Below, in pieces: positions 7,317 to 15,419 of a stretch of 64,000 bases of DNA. Each line of letters starts with the position of its first letter. The first letter of the stretch is position 1. The stretch spans positions 2,681,495 through 2,745,494 of the forward strand of contig NZ_JAWXCX010000001.1 in assembly GCF_033845285.1 (NCBI RefSeq), read 5' to 3'. Both the position numbers and the translations under genes were made by a program. Origin of the DNA: Marinococcus sp. PL1-022 (GTDB lineage: Bacteria; Bacillota; Bacilli; Bacillales; Marinococcaceae). The notes beneath the pieces were generated by a model. The model saw only the letters and a list, made by a program, of their open reading frames with translations, made no database searches and had not been told where the DNA came from.

Positions 7317-8090
7317 CTAATCAGCTATTATAATCCTTACATTTAATCGATTTAATTGATCTTCTATATAAGAAGGCACTGCTTTGTTTGTGATGAAATC
7401 ATCTATGTTGTCTAGCGTAGAGAACGAAGCAATGGAGCTCTCTCCAATTTTTGTATTGTCGACCAATGCCACCAGCTTGCTTGCTTTTTTTACCATCTGC
7501 AGCTTCAATTCCACTTCATACATACTAAAATCAGTTAAACCAGTCTCTAAAGTAAATCCGTTTGCTGAGGCAAACATAACATCTACATGAATATTAGTTA
7601 ATATATCTAAACCCAAAGTTCCCTCTAAAGCACTGGAATCTTTTTTTACAAATCCACCTAAAAGCATAACTGTCAATTCGGGATTCTCTCTTAATTCTAA
7701 AGCAGTAAAGATTCCATTTGTTATCACAGTCAGCCTTATTTTCGTTTCCTTCAATAATTTTGCTAATTCCAGAGCAGTAGAACTTGCGTCTAACAATATA
7801 CATTGGCCTTCTTTTATTAAACTATGTGCTTTTAAAGCAATCGAAGATTTTTCTTCAGTATTTCTGCTTTGACGTTCTGAAAAAGGAATTATTCCTTTAT
7901 CCTGTTTTAAGACTGCGCCGCCGTGTGTTCGACTTATTAATTGGTTTTTTTCCATACTTTTCAAGTCATTTCTCAAAGTTACTTCAGAGACTCCCAGTTC
8001 ATTTGCCAGCGTTTTTACTGTTATTCTGCCTTGTACGTTTAACTCTTCCAAAATTTTATTTTGCCTTTCATATGCAAATAGTTTTGTCAC
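7317..8090 (-). CDS. DeoR-family transcriptional regulator (copy 1)
   Basis: 257 residues. N-terminal DeoR helix-turn-helix (about 5-55: RQNKILEELNVQGRITVKTL, then ELGVSEVTLRNDLKSME, RTHGGAV), then the phosphosugar-sensing domain with DASSTALELAKLL and MLLGGFV. Start: GTG at 8088-8090 has AAGGTG six bases upstream and aligns with the MTKLF start of the paralogue at 19567. The paralogue shares long identical stretches (QCILLDASSTALE, FTALELRENPELTV versus YTALELRENPNLTV), so the two arose by duplication of the island. DeoR repressors respond to phosphorylated sugars, fitting a kinase-based pathway. Likely controls the transporter, dhaK and rpiB promoters. Confidence 0.88.
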   Translation of the reverse strand: MTKLFAYERQNKILEELNVQGRITVKTLANELGVSEVTLRNDLKSMEKNQLISRTHGGAVLKQDKGIIPFSERQSRNTEEKSSIALKAHSLIKEGQCILLDASSTALELAKLLKETKIRLTVITNGIFTALELRENPELTVMLLGGFVKKDSSALEGTLGLDILTNIHVDVMFASANGFTLETGLTDFSMYEVELKLQMVKKASKLVALVDNTKIGESSIASFSTLDNIDDFITNKAVPSYIEDQLNRLNVRIIIAD

Positions 8091-8402
8091 GTATATCACC
8101 TTCATTACTACTGATTTTAAATCCAGGTTTTAAATTTTTAGTTATTAAACAATTCTTAAACGTTTATGTAATAATATCCTTCAACAATTTAATTATAGGA
8201 GTTTATGCTAACACAAATTAATGCTTAAACCAGCTTTATTTCAATGAGCTATGACAGCTTTAAACTGCTCTATTGCCCGTATCAATTTCACTAAAATTAA
8301 CTAATCGCTGAAGCTCTAAGCCCCAACGACACTTTAAAAATAAACATATGGTTTAGTATTTTCACTAAAGATATGAAAGCATAAGCGCGTACAATACTAC
8401 TT
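8091..8402. other. Intergenic region upstream of deoR copy 1
   Basis: About 310 AT-rich bases between the deoR start and the dhaK terminator. It must carry the deoR promoter, but no convincing -35/-10 pair, operator or coding frame stands out. I see no small gene here. Confidence 0.4.
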
Positions 8403-8449
8403 AAAAAGCTAAATAAGACCTTTCTAAATTGAAAGATCCTATTTAGCTT
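8403..8449 (-). terminator. Rho-independent terminator after dhaK copy 1
   Basis: On the minus strand AAGCTAAATAGGATCTTTC pairs with GAAAGGTCTTATTTAGCTT around a short loop and is followed by a TTTTT run (8403-8407 as A on the plus strand). It ends the dhaK copy 1 transcript and insulates it from deoR. Confidence 0.85.
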
Positions 8450-8470
8450 CTAATACATTGGTTCAAAATC

Positions 8471-8644
8471 TTAAATTTCATCATTTTTCTTTTCCAGCCA
8501 CTCCCGCATTCCCTTAAACATTAACCAGACACTGGTAGCCTAATGCTCTTTTGCCAAGGGTCTTTGCTCTTCCGAAATTCGCCACGTATCCTTTACTTCT
8601 TCTACTGTCAGTGTGTTATATGATTTTACATAAGCATTCTCCAT
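8471..8644 (-). pseudogene. Small ORF interrupted by an in-frame amber codon
   Basis: An ATG one base after the dhaK stop opens MENAYVKSYNTLTVEEV... for 34 codons to a TAG (8540-8542). Without a frame change, 22 more sense codons follow (ATSVWLMFKGMREWLEKKNDEI in two parts here: ATSVWLMFKG and MREWLEKKNDEI) to TAA at 8471-8473, with the terminator just beyond. The continued frame suggests a 57-codon gene, or a gene tail, broken by one nonsense change. The family is not recognised. No strong ribosome site precedes the ATG, so translation would depend on coupling to dhaK. Confidence 0.5.
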
Positions 8645-8645
8645 A

Positions 8646-9647
8646 TTATGAACGCTCTTTTTTGTAATAGTAAGGCGAACTAGCTCGTTGATTGTAAAGA
8701 TCCTTTAACTCATCATCCAATTTTAAAACGCTAATTGAAGCACCAGCCATTTCTTGAGTCGTACAATAGCTATTTACATCAGAGTCATATATTTTTATAT
8801 TTTTTTCTTCAAAAGCTTTATGAATATGTTTATTTATTATCATTAATTCTAATAACGTGGTGGACCCTAAACCATTTACCAGCACACATACTTCTTCATT
8901 TTCCTCAAGATCTGCTTCTGAAAAAAGCTTTTCCAGCATTTTATTAGTTAAGTCTTCAGCGTTTTTCATTTTCGTCCGTTCTACACCTGGTTCCCCGTGA
9001 ATACCCATACCAAATTCAATTTCATCCTCTGGGAGTTCAAACGTTTTTTGATTGGCACCTGGAATAGTTCCCGGAGAAAGAGCCACTCCTATAGAAAAGA
9101 CATTTTCATTAGCTTTTTCTGCTAATTCTGCAACTTTATTTAATTCATAGCCTTTTTCTGAAGCTGCCCCAGCTATTTTGATAACGAAAATGTCTCCGGC
9201 AATACCACGCCTGTCATGCTTATTAGAACGAGGTGCAGAAGCAACATCGTCACACACTGCTACTGTTCTATTTTGAATATCATCCAAATCAGCGAGCTCT
9301 GCACCCATATCAAAGTTTAAAAAATCACCGGAATAGTTTCCATAAACATATAAAACTCCTTTGCCGGTATCTAATTCTTTAGAGGCCTCGAGAATTGCTT
9401 GTGGGGGCGGTGCTGTAAAAACATTCCCAATCACGGCTCCATCAGCTAAACCCTGACCGACGAACCCTAAAAATAATGGCTCGTGTCCACTTCCACCACC
9501 AATAATAATTTGAACTTTATCCTCTTGACTCTTTTTATAAATGACATTTTCTGTCTCATCTTTATAAAAATCGCTCCCAAATGCATATAAAAAACCTTCC
9601 AGCATGTCATCGATAATATTCTCTGGCTGGTTAATAATCTTCTTCAT
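8646..9647 (-). CDS. dhaK: Dihydroxyacetone/tetrulose kinase subunit DhaK (copy 1)
   Basis: 333 residues, the normal length of a free-standing DhaK. This subunit binds the ketose covalently through a His. The conserved motifs are present: GGGSGHEP (His near 55), APPP, and MGIHGEPGVER with the covalent His near 217. The ATG follows AAGGAGG. It needs a DhaL partner for phosphoryl transfer, but none adjoins it; the only intact dhaL is at 17193. The N-terminus differs from copy 2 (YAFGSDFYKDE versus LKAHSHLVRG). Close homologues are also L- or D-erythrulose kinases, and the rpiB and TPI-like neighbours favour a tetrulose substrate. Strongly AT-rich. A cre-like site and promoter lie upstream. Confidence 0.88.
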   Translation of the reverse strand: MKKIINQPENIIDDMLEGFLYAFGSDFYKDETENVIYKKSQEDKVQIIIGGGSGHEPLFLGFVGQGLADGAVIGNVFTAPPPQAILEASKELDTGKGVLYVYGNYSGDFLNFDMGAELADLDDIQNRTVAVCDDVASAPRSNKHDRRGIAGDIFVIKIAGAASEKGYELNKVAELAEKANENVFSIGVALSPGTIPGANQKTFELPEDEIEFGMGIHGEPGVERTKMKNAEDLTNKMLEKLFSEADLEENEEVCVLVNGLGSTTLLELMIINKHIHKAFEEKNIKIYDSDVNSYCTTQEMAGASISVLKLDDELKDLYNQRASSPYYYKKERS

Positions 9648-9662
9648 TTAAATACCTCCTTT

Positions 9663-9678
9663 TTGAAAACGTTTACTT
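9663..9678 (+). promoter_or_regulatory. CcpA cre-like site before dhaK copy 1
   Basis: TTGAAAACGTTTACTT matches the cre consensus WTGNAANCGNWWNCAW except for T at position 15. It lies just downstream of the dhaK -10 box, a position where CcpA would block elongation or initiation. This suggests carbon-catabolite repression. Confidence 0.6.
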
Positions 9679-9682
9679 TTTC

Positions 9683-9757
9683 ATATTATAATTTTTATTT
9701 TCGTTTGTCAATTTTATTTTATTATATTTTGACAATCGAAAATAAATGAAATATAAT
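9683..9757. promoter_or_regulatory. Back-to-back SigA promoters inside an inverted-repeat operator
   Basis: For rpiB: TTGACA (9729-9734), 17 bases, TATAAT (9752-9757), a consensus SigA promoter. For dhaK on the other strand: TTGACA (9706-9711 as TGTCAA), 17 bases, TAATAT (9683-9688). The two -35 boxes are embedded in an inverted repeat: TTTTCGTTTGTCAA (9698-9711) and TTGACAATCGAAAA (9729-9742), 13 of 14 positions symmetrical. One repressor could silence both genes at once. The copies at 7113 and 19387 suggest a common regulator, presumably DeoR. Confidence 0.75.
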
Positions 9758-9785
9758 AAAAGAAATTGAAAAAGGGAGGGCTTTT

Positions 9786-10232
9786 ATGAAACTAGCATTA
9801 GGAAGCGATCATAATGCTTTTACTTTAAAAGAAGAAGTCAAAAAATATATTCAGGAATTAGGACACGAGGTTAAAGATTTTGGATGTCATAGTTGCGAGG
9901 AAACCGATTATCCGGATATTGCATTCGAAGTAGCAGAATCAATAAAAGAGGAGCAGGTTGAACGCGGAATTTTAATCTGTGGTACTGGTATTGGTGTTGC
10001 CATTTCGGCTAATAAAGTCCCGGGGATTCGGGCTGCTCAATGTCATGACACCTACTCTGCTGAACGGGCTCAATTAAGTAACAACGCTCAAATCATTACT
10101 ATGGGATCTCAAGTTATAGGCGTAGAAGCTGCGAAAAAAATTGTTGAAAGTTATTTGAATGTCTCCTGGGAAGGCGGATCGGCAAGGAAGGTTCAAAAGA
10201 TTATAGATAAAGAACAGCAGTACCTTTCCTAA
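9786..10232 (+). CDS. rpiB: RpiB/LacAB-family sugar-phosphate isomerase (copy 1)
   Basis: 148 residues, the full family length. Motifs: LGSDHNAF at the N-terminus, DYPDIA, the active-site CGTGIGVAISANKVPGIRAA (Cys near 65) and SAERAQLSNNAQIITMG. The ATG has AAAGGGAGGG upstream and a consensus promoter before that. RpiB proteins interconvert ribose and ribulose 5-phosphates, but members next to dihydroxyacetone-kinase-like and TPI-like genes act as D-erythrulose-4-phosphate isomerases in tetritol and apionate pathways (from memory of published pathways in Brucella and Mycobacterium). That context applies here. A near-identical paralogue is at 18883-19335. Confidence 0.88.
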   Translation: MKLALGSDHNAFTLKEEVKKYIQELGHEVKDFGCHSCEETDYPDIAFEVAESIKEEQVERGILICGTGIGVAISANKVPGIRAAQCHDTYSAERAQLSNNAQIITMGSQVIGVEAAKKIVESYLNVSWEGGSARKVQKIIDKEQQYLS

Positions 10233-10249
10233 AGTAAATAAAAGAACTT

Positions 10250-10294
10250 AAATAGCCTAAAGGGTCAGAGCAGACAAACCTTTTAGGCTATTTT
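10250..10294 (+). terminator. Terminator or attenuator between rpiB and glpX
   Basis: AATAGCCTAAAGG pairs with CCTTTTAGGCTATT around a loop, followed by TTTTA. It lies 18 bases after the rpiB stop and 32 before glpX, so it may end the rpiB transcript or let only part of it continue into glpX-fba. Confidence 0.7.
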
Positions 10295-10325
10295 ATAAAT
10301 TGTTTACAAGAAAGCAGGAGATAAT

Positions 10326-11273
10326 ATGAATCAATTAGCTATTCCATTAGTAAATGTCACTCAACAGGCTGCTCTGGCAGTGTACCCTTATATCGGAAAA
10401 GAAGACAAGAATAAGGCAGATTTTTACGCGACTGAGGCCATGCGACGAACATTAAATAACATGAAAGGCCAGGGGACTGTAGTGATTGGAGAAGGAGAAA
10501 TGGACGAAGCCCCTATGCTTTTTATTGGAGAAAAAGTTGGAAAAGAAAAATCACCCGAGCTGGACATCGCAGTGGACCCAATAGATGGAACTAAATTAGT
10601 CGCCAGTGGAAAAGAGGATGCAATAGCAGTGCTTGCACTTGCTGAAAAAGGCACACTTCTTCACGCACCCGATATGTACATGGAAAAGATTGCTGTAGGA
10701 CCAAAGGCTAAAGGAGTTATTGATTTAAAACTTTCTCCGCAGGAGAATGTAAGAAATGTTGCTAAGGCTATGAAGAAGCCATTATCTGAAACGGAGGTTG
10801 TTATTCAAGACCGGCCCCGGCATCAAAAAATCATCGAACAGATTAGAGCGACAGGGGCAAAAGTATCCTTATTTCAGGAAGTTGATATAAATGCTGCGGT
10901 TTCTACGGCCTTATCCAGCCATTCGGCAGATATGTTTATAGGAAAAGGAGGGGCTCCTGAAGGAGTGATAGCAGCAGTAGCTTTACGCAGTATGGGGGGA
11001 GATTTCCAGGGGAAGCTTTGTGTAAGTGACCAGAATCAATATAAAAGATGTAGAGCAATGGGTATCACTGATCCCGAAGCACACCTTAAATTAGAGGATA
11101 TTGTATCCTCGGATAACTGCCTATTTGCGGCTACAGGGATTACTGATGGAAGATTACTGAATGGAGTCAGAGAAGAAAACAATTTTTTGGTAACGCATTC
11201 ATTTTTAGCTTTAGAAAAACAATTGTACGTAATTAACTCTCAGCATGAAATGGATAGCTCCCTTCAACTATAA
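10326..11273 (+). CDS. glpX: Class II fructose-1,6-/sedoheptulose-1,7-bisphosphatase GlpX
   Basis: 315 residues. GlpX signatures: GEGEMDEAPM (about 55-64), DPIDGTK (about 84-90), and the substrate-binding QDRPRH and KGGAPEG segments. ATG after AGGAGA. GlpX removes the C1 phosphate of fructose 1,6-bisphosphate, and some members also act on sedoheptulose 1,7-bisphosphate; in Bacillus methanolicus a plasmid glpX lies with fba and tkt and serves the transaldolase-free pentose cycle. The same three genes are consecutive here. It heads the AT-rich pair with fba. Whether this copy prefers sedoheptulose bisphosphate cannot be read from sequence. Confidence 0.9.
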   Translation: MNQLAIPLVNVTQQAALAVYPYIGKEDKNKADFYATEAMRRTLNNMKGQGTVVIGEGEMDEAPMLFIGEKVGKEKSPELDIAVDPIDGTKLVASGKEDAIAVLALAEKGTLLHAPDMYMEKIAVGPKAKGVIDLKLSPQENVRNVAKAMKKPLSETEVVIQDRPRHQKIIEQIRATGAKVSLFQEVDINAAVSTALSSHSADMFIGKGGAPEGVIAAVALRSMGGDFQGKLCVSDQNQYKRCRAMGITDPEAHLKLEDIVSSDNCLFAATGITDGRLLNGVREENNFLVTHSFLALEKQLYVINSQHEMDSSLQL

Positions 11274-11294
11274 TATTGCGGAAGGAATGATAAA

Positions 11295-12152
11295 ATGCTG
11301 GTTTCCATGAGAGAAATGCTTGATAACGCGCGGGAACAAAATTATGCTGTCGGTCAGTTCAATATTAACAACTTAGAATTTGCTCAGGGTATATTGCTAG
11401 CCGCTGAAGAAGAACAGTCCCCAGTAATATGTGGTCTTTCTAAAGGTGCCGCTAAATACATTGGAGGATTTTCCACCGCGGTAAATATGGTCGAAGGCTT
11501 GATCAAAGACTTCGGTATTACAGTGCCGGTTGCATTGCATCTAGATCACGGATCAAGCGTAGAACTATGTAAAGAAGCTGTTGAAGCCGGTGTTTCTTCT
11601 GTGATGATTGATGCCTCGGATCTTCCTATTGAAGATAATATTCATACGACGAATAAAGTGATGGAGCTCGCTCGAGCGAAGGGCGTTTCCGTGGAAGCAG
11701 AAGTTGGGCATGTAGGCGCTCAGGATAGTGGGGTTATTACTAATCCGGAAGAAGCTTACGCGAAAGTAGAGGATTGTTTAAAGCTTATTCAAGAGACAGA
11801 CGTGGATTGCTTTGCCCCGGCTTTAGGTTCAGTTCACGGGTTTTATCAAGGAAAGCCTGACTTAGCGTTTGACCGCATGGAGGAAATTTATAAAAAAACT
11901 AAAAAACCTTTAGTTTTGCATGGGGGCTCAGGCCTTCCAAAAGAAGATATTCAAAAAGCTATCGGCTTTGGTGCAGCCAAGGTTAATGTGAACACCGAAA
12001 ACCAAACAGCAGCAACACAAACGGTGAGAAGTATGTTGAATGAAAAACCTGAATTATATGATCCGCGCAAATATTTAGGTGCAGCCCGCGATTCTATTCA
12101 GCAAACAGTAAAAACTAAAATAAGAGAATTTGGTTCTGCAAATAAAGCTTAA
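11295..12152 (+). CDS. fba: Class II fructose/sedoheptulose-bisphosphate aldolase
   Basis: 285 residues. Zinc-aldolase motifs: LHLDHGSS (catalytic Asp84, zinc His85), [11 protein letters not shown], the zinc His in [11 protein letters not shown], and [11 protein letters not shown] after GGAAGGA, 21 bases behind glpX, so the two are cotranscribed. The enzyme condenses dihydroxyacetone phosphate with glyceraldehyde 3-phosphate, or with erythrose 4-phosphate to give sedoheptulose 1,7-bisphosphate. Given the dhaK, TPI-like and rpiB genes, which would make erythrose 4-phosphate, the second reaction is a credible role. This is probably not the main glycolytic aldolase. Confidence 0.9.
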   Translation: MLVSMREMLDNAREQNYAVGQFNINNLEFAQGILLAAEEEQSPVICGLSKGAAKYIGGFSTAVNMVEGLIKDFGITVPVALHLDHGSSVELCKEAVEAGVSSVMIDASDLPIEDNIHTTNKVMELARAKGVSVEAEVGHVGAQDSGVITNPEEAYAKVEDCLKLIQETDVDCFAPALGSVHGFYQGKPDLAFDRMEEIYKKTKKPLVLHGGSGLPKEDIQKAIGFGAAKVNVNTENQTAATQTVRSMLNEKPELYDPRKYLGAARDSIQQTVKTKIREFGSANKA

Positions 12153-12261
12153 CATTAAAAGATAGTTAAAAACTTATTTGAAGATTCGTTATTTTTCAAA
12201 GATTATATGCAAGAGTTATGAAAAGAAAATTTATAAATATTACATTATGAGGAGTGAAAAT

Positions 12262-14247
12262 GTGGCAATTAGCACAGAACAATTAGCAATTAACACGATC
12301 CGGACGTTGTCCATCGAAAGCATTGAAAAAGCCCAGTCGGGCCACCCGGGGCTTCCGATGGGCGCCGCGCCGATGGCGTACGCGCTCTGGACGAAGGCGA
12401 TGACCCACAACCCGGGCAATCCGTCCTGGTTTAACCGCGACCGCTTCGTGCTGTCCGCCGGCCACGGATCGATGCTTCTCTACAGCATGCTGCACCTGAG
12501 CGGCTACGACCTCTCGCTCGAGGAGCTGAAAAACTTCCGCCAGTGGGGAAGCCAGACGCCGGGCCACCCGGAATACGGCCACACCGCCGGCGTGGAAGCC
12601 ACCACCGGCCCGCTCGGGCAGGGCCTGGCCATGGGGACCGGCATGGCGATGGCCGAACGCCATCTGGCGGCCAAATACAACACCGACGATCACGCGGTCG
12701 TGGATCATTTCACGTACGTGCTCTGCGGCGACGGCGACCTGATGGAAGGCGTGGCGTCGGAATCGGCTTCCCTTGCCGGCCACCTGAAGCTCGGCAACCT
12801 CGTCGTGCTGTATGACTCCAACGACGTGTCGCTCGACGGCGCGCTCCACCAGTCGTTTTCCGAAAACGTGCTGCAGCGCTATGAAGCGTACGGCTGGCAC
12901 ACGGTCTTTATCGAGGACGGCAACGACGTCGATGCCCTGGAGGCAGCGATCGAAGAAGCGAAGCAGTCCCCGAAGCCATCCATGATCGAAGTGAAAACCG
13001 TGATCGGCTACGGCGCACCGAACAAAGGCGGCACCAATGCCGCCCACGGCGCGCCGATCGGCGACGACGAGTACAACCTGGTGAAGGAAGCCTATCAGTG
13101 GGAATACGACGCGTTTCACATTCCGCCGGAGGTGACCGAGCTGTTTGACGAAGTGAAACAGGCCGGCGCGAAGGCCGAACAGGAATGGAACGAGCGGTTT
13201 GATGCCTACAAGCAGGCGAATCCGGAACTCGCCGACGAGCTCGAGCAGGCGATGGCCGGCAAGCTGCCGGAAGGCTGGGATGCGAAGCTTCCGGTCTTTA
13301 CGGATGAAAACGTGGCGACCCGTGCCGCCTCCGGTGATGTGCTGCAGGAAGTAGCGGCCGCCGTGCCGTCCCTGTTCGGCGGATCGGCAGACCTGGCCGG
13401 CTCCAACAAGACGCTCATCAAAGCGGAACAAGATTTCAGCCGCAACGACTACACCGGCCGCAACATCTGGTTCGGGGTCCGGGAATTTGCGATGGCCGCA
13501 GCCGTGAACGGTTTGCAGCTGCACGGCGGCCTGAAGCCGTTCGGCTCGACCTTCCTGGTCTTTTCCGATTACCTGCGTCCGGCGCTGCGCCTGAGTGCGT
13601 TGATGGGGCTGCCGCTCACCCAGGTGTTCACCCACGACAGCATCGCGGTCGGCGAAGACGGCCCGACCCACGAGCCGGTGGAACAGCTGGCCGCCCTCCG
13701 CGCGATTCCGAACCTGAACGTGATCCGTCCCGCGGACGGCAACGAAACGATTGCGGCGTGGCGCGTGGCGATGGAAAGTGAATCGACGCCAACAGCGCTC
13801 GTGCTGACCCGTCAGGGCGTGCCGACGCTGGAAGACACGAAGGAAAAAGCGGTCGAAGGCGTCCGCCAAGGGGCCTACGTGATCGGCGAACAGGCCGAAC
13901 ACCCGGATCTCCTTCTCGTCGCTGCCGGCTCCGAAGTGTCCCTCGCGGTGGATGCGAAAGCCCTGCTGCAGAACGACGGCTGGACGGTCAACGTCGTCAG
14001 CATGCCAAACTTCCATGCGTTCGATCATCAGTCCGAGGACTACCGCCGCTCGGTGCTTCCGGACGGTGTACCGGCCATGGCCGTGGAAATGGGATCGTCC
14101 TTCGGCTGGTACAAGTACGTCGGCTCTCACGGCGCCGTGTACGGCATTAATCGCTTCGGTGCTTCCGCACCGGGCGGGGAAGTCGTCGAAAAGTACGGCT
14201 TCACGCCGGACAGGGTCGCCGAAGCTGCCAGACAGCTGATCAACTAA
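12262..14247 (+). CDS. tkt: Transketolase
   Basis: 661 residues from a GTG start (12262-12264) with GGAG eight bases upstream; a longer in-frame extension reads AT-rich intergenic sequence and is rejected. Conserved thiamine-diphosphate motif GDGDLMEG (about 156-163) with the distal NLVVLYDSN, active-site His in SGHPG, SAGHGS and TPGHPEYGH, and the pyrimidine domain [18 protein letters not shown]. It interconverts ketoses and aldoses of the pentose-phosphate pathway. Base composition is sharply different from fba and from the gene that follows: a 60-base sample at 12301 is 60% G+C against 40% at 10741 in glpX. The switch comes within about 13 codons of the start. It looks like a core-genome tkt, perhaps captured by recombination. 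Confidence 0.95.
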   Translation: MAISTEQLAINTIRTLSIESIEKAQSGHPGLPMGAAPMAYALWTKAMTHNPGNPSWFNRDRFVLSAGHGSMLLYSMLHLSGYDLSLEELKNFRQWGSQTPGHPEYGHTAGVEATTGPLGQGLAMGTGMAMAERHLAAKYNTDDHAVVDHFTYVLCGDGDLMEGVASESASLAGHLKLGNLVVLYDSNDVSLDGALHQSFSENVLQRYEAYGWHTVFIEDGNDVDALEAAIEEAKQSPKPSMIEVKTVIGYGAPNKGGTNAAHGAPIGDDEYNLVKEAYQWEYDAFHIPPEVTELFDEVKQAGAKAEQEWNERFDAYKQANPELADELEQAMAGKLPEGWDAKLPVFTDENVATRAASGDVLQEVAAAVPSLFGGSADLAGSNKTLIKAEQDFSRNDYTGRNIWFGVREFAMAAAVNGLQLHGGLKPFGSTFLVFSDYLRPALRLSALMGLPLTQVFTHDSIAVGEDGPTHEPVEQLAALRAIPNLNVIRPADGNETIAAWRVAMESESTPTALVLTRQGVPTLEDTKEKAVEGVRQGAYVIGEQAEHPDLLLVAAGSEVSLAVDAKALLQNDGWTVNVVSMPNFHAFDHQSEDYRRSVLPDGVPAMAVEMGSSFGWYKYVGSHGAVYGINRFGASAPGGEVVEKYGFTPDRVAEAARQLIN

Positions 14248-14284
14248 CCATGTGTTGGAAAAAGCAGTTTCCAGGCTGCGCCGT

Positions 14285-14330
14285 ACTGTCGACAATGGCT
14301 CTGATTTTAGAGCGTGTCGGCAGTTTTTTT
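14285..14330 (+). terminator. Terminator after tkt
   Basis: ACTGTCGACA pairs with TGTCGGCAGT and is followed by TTTTTTT. Clear rho-independent terminator for the glpX-fba-tkt transcript. Confidence 0.85.
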
Positions 14331-14361
14331 ATGCTGTGAAACCGAAGAGGTACCACTGTGT

Positions 14362-14395
14362 GCCAAATAAAATAACCCCGGCACAATACCGGGGT
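14362..14395 (-). terminator. Probable terminator of the rpiB-dhaKL-TPI operon
   Basis: ACCCCGG (14375-14381) and CCGGGGT (14389-14395) form a short strong hairpin; on the minus strand it is followed by TTATTTTATTT. It faces the leftward operon that ends at 14538. The remaining bases between 14396 and 14537 show nothing identifiable. Confidence 0.55.
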
Positions 14396-14537
14396 CATCT
14401 GTCAGCAGCATAGATTTTTTATAAACTATCCATATTATGAGGGGAGATGGTTTATCGTGATAAGGAGTTCTTTTTTTACAGTCGATCGTTCATACAAACT
14501 ACTTTATGCTCTCAACTCACTCAATAAGCTTATATAT

Positions 14538-15314
14538 TTAGTTGCCTACTTTTAGTTTTTTAACAGAGTTTAATATCTGTTGATAGTTGTTCGCATCATG
14601 TCCAAATCTTCCAACGAAAACCCCGTCTACATCAGAGTGATCTACAATTTCAGAAACATTATTTTCACTGACTGAACCTCCGTAAATAATACGAATATTG
14701 TCTGCTTCCTCATTCCCGTAGAATTCAGAAATGATTTCCCGAAGCATACTATGTATCATATGGACGTAGCTGGAGTCAGCTGCTTTTTGTTTACCAATTG
14801 CCCACTCTGGTTCATAGGCTAGAATAATATTAGAAAGATATTCGTTGTTGATACCATTTAAAATCGCATCAATTTGCGCCTGAAAAAACTTTTTCCCTTT
14901 ATCAAAATCTTCAATACGCTCATTTTCTCCTATACAAATGACCGGAATAAGATTTTGTTCCAAAGTAAGCTTCACTTTTAAATTAAGCATATCCAAGGTT
15001 TCATAAAAAGTATTTTTTCTTTCTGCGTGCCCAATTTCTACATATTTACCCCCAATGTCTTTCACTGACACTATTGATAACTCCCCTGTATATGCTCCCT
15101 CTAAATACGGAGAAATATTTTGGGCACCAAAATTAATTTCTGAATTTTCAATTGCTTTTGCTACAGGATAAATAAGACCGATGGAGGGAAATATAAACTT
15201 TTCAACTGATTTTTCGTTCCCAGCAGCCTCCACTAATTCGTCAGCCTTTTTTGTTGCTGTATCGATGGTATTAATATACGTTTTATAGCTCATACCTACT
15301 ATGGGTCTTCTCAT
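14538..15314 (-). CDS. Triosephosphate-isomerase-family protein, probable erythrulose-phosphate isomerase
   Basis: 258 residues, TIM fold with complete catalytic triad: Lys11 (GMSYKTY), His96 (VEIGHAERK) and Glu168 (AYEPEWAIGK), plus the phosphate loop IIYGGSV. The N-terminal GMSYKTY differs from the glycolytic GNWKMN, and the usual GHSERR is GHAERK. Such paralogues (EryH/LerI) interconvert L-erythrulose 1-phosphate and D-erythrulose 4-phosphate in tetritol and apionate catabolism. Last gene of the leftward operon with rpiB, dhaK and dhaL, the combination expected for that pathway. It is AT-rich like the left half of the island, unlike the gene before it. The glycolytic tpiA should be elsewhere in the genome. 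Confidence 0.82.
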   Translation of the reverse strand: MRRPIVGMSYKTYINTIDTATKKADELVEAAGNEKSVEKFIFPSIGLIYPVAKAIENSEINFGAQNISPYLEGAYTGELSIVSVKDIGGKYVEIGHAERKNTFYETLDMLNLKVKLTLEQNLIPVICIGENERIEDFDKGKKFFQAQIDAILNGINNEYLSNIILAYEPEWAIGKQKAADSSYVHMIHSMLREIISEFYGNEEADNIRIIYGGSVSENNVSEIVDHSDVDGVFVGRFGHDANNYQQILNSVKKLKVGN

Positions 15315-15419
15315 TTAATAAACACCTCAATCAAAATTACAAAAAGGTCCGCAAGAGCCTAAGAAACATGATGCTCTGTTATTATACATTTGTTTACCAA
15401 TTGTAAATTTAATTTACAG

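Noticed and set aside
8540-8542. TAG as a pyrrolysine or programmed readthrough codon
   Set aside because: Nothing in the window supports pyrrolysine use, and the neighbourhood already contains decayed genes, so a nonsense mutation is simpler.
12178-12261. Upstream extension of transketolase from a TTG codon
   Set aside because: The added 28 residues are encoded by AT-rich spacer and lack a ribosome site; the GTG at 12262 has one and matches the usual transketolase start.
12283-14295. A 670-codon open frame antisense to transketolase
   Set aside because: It mirrors the GC-rich tkt gene; its translation is Arg/His/Val-rich low-quality sequence with no domain, and it arises from third-position G+C bias.
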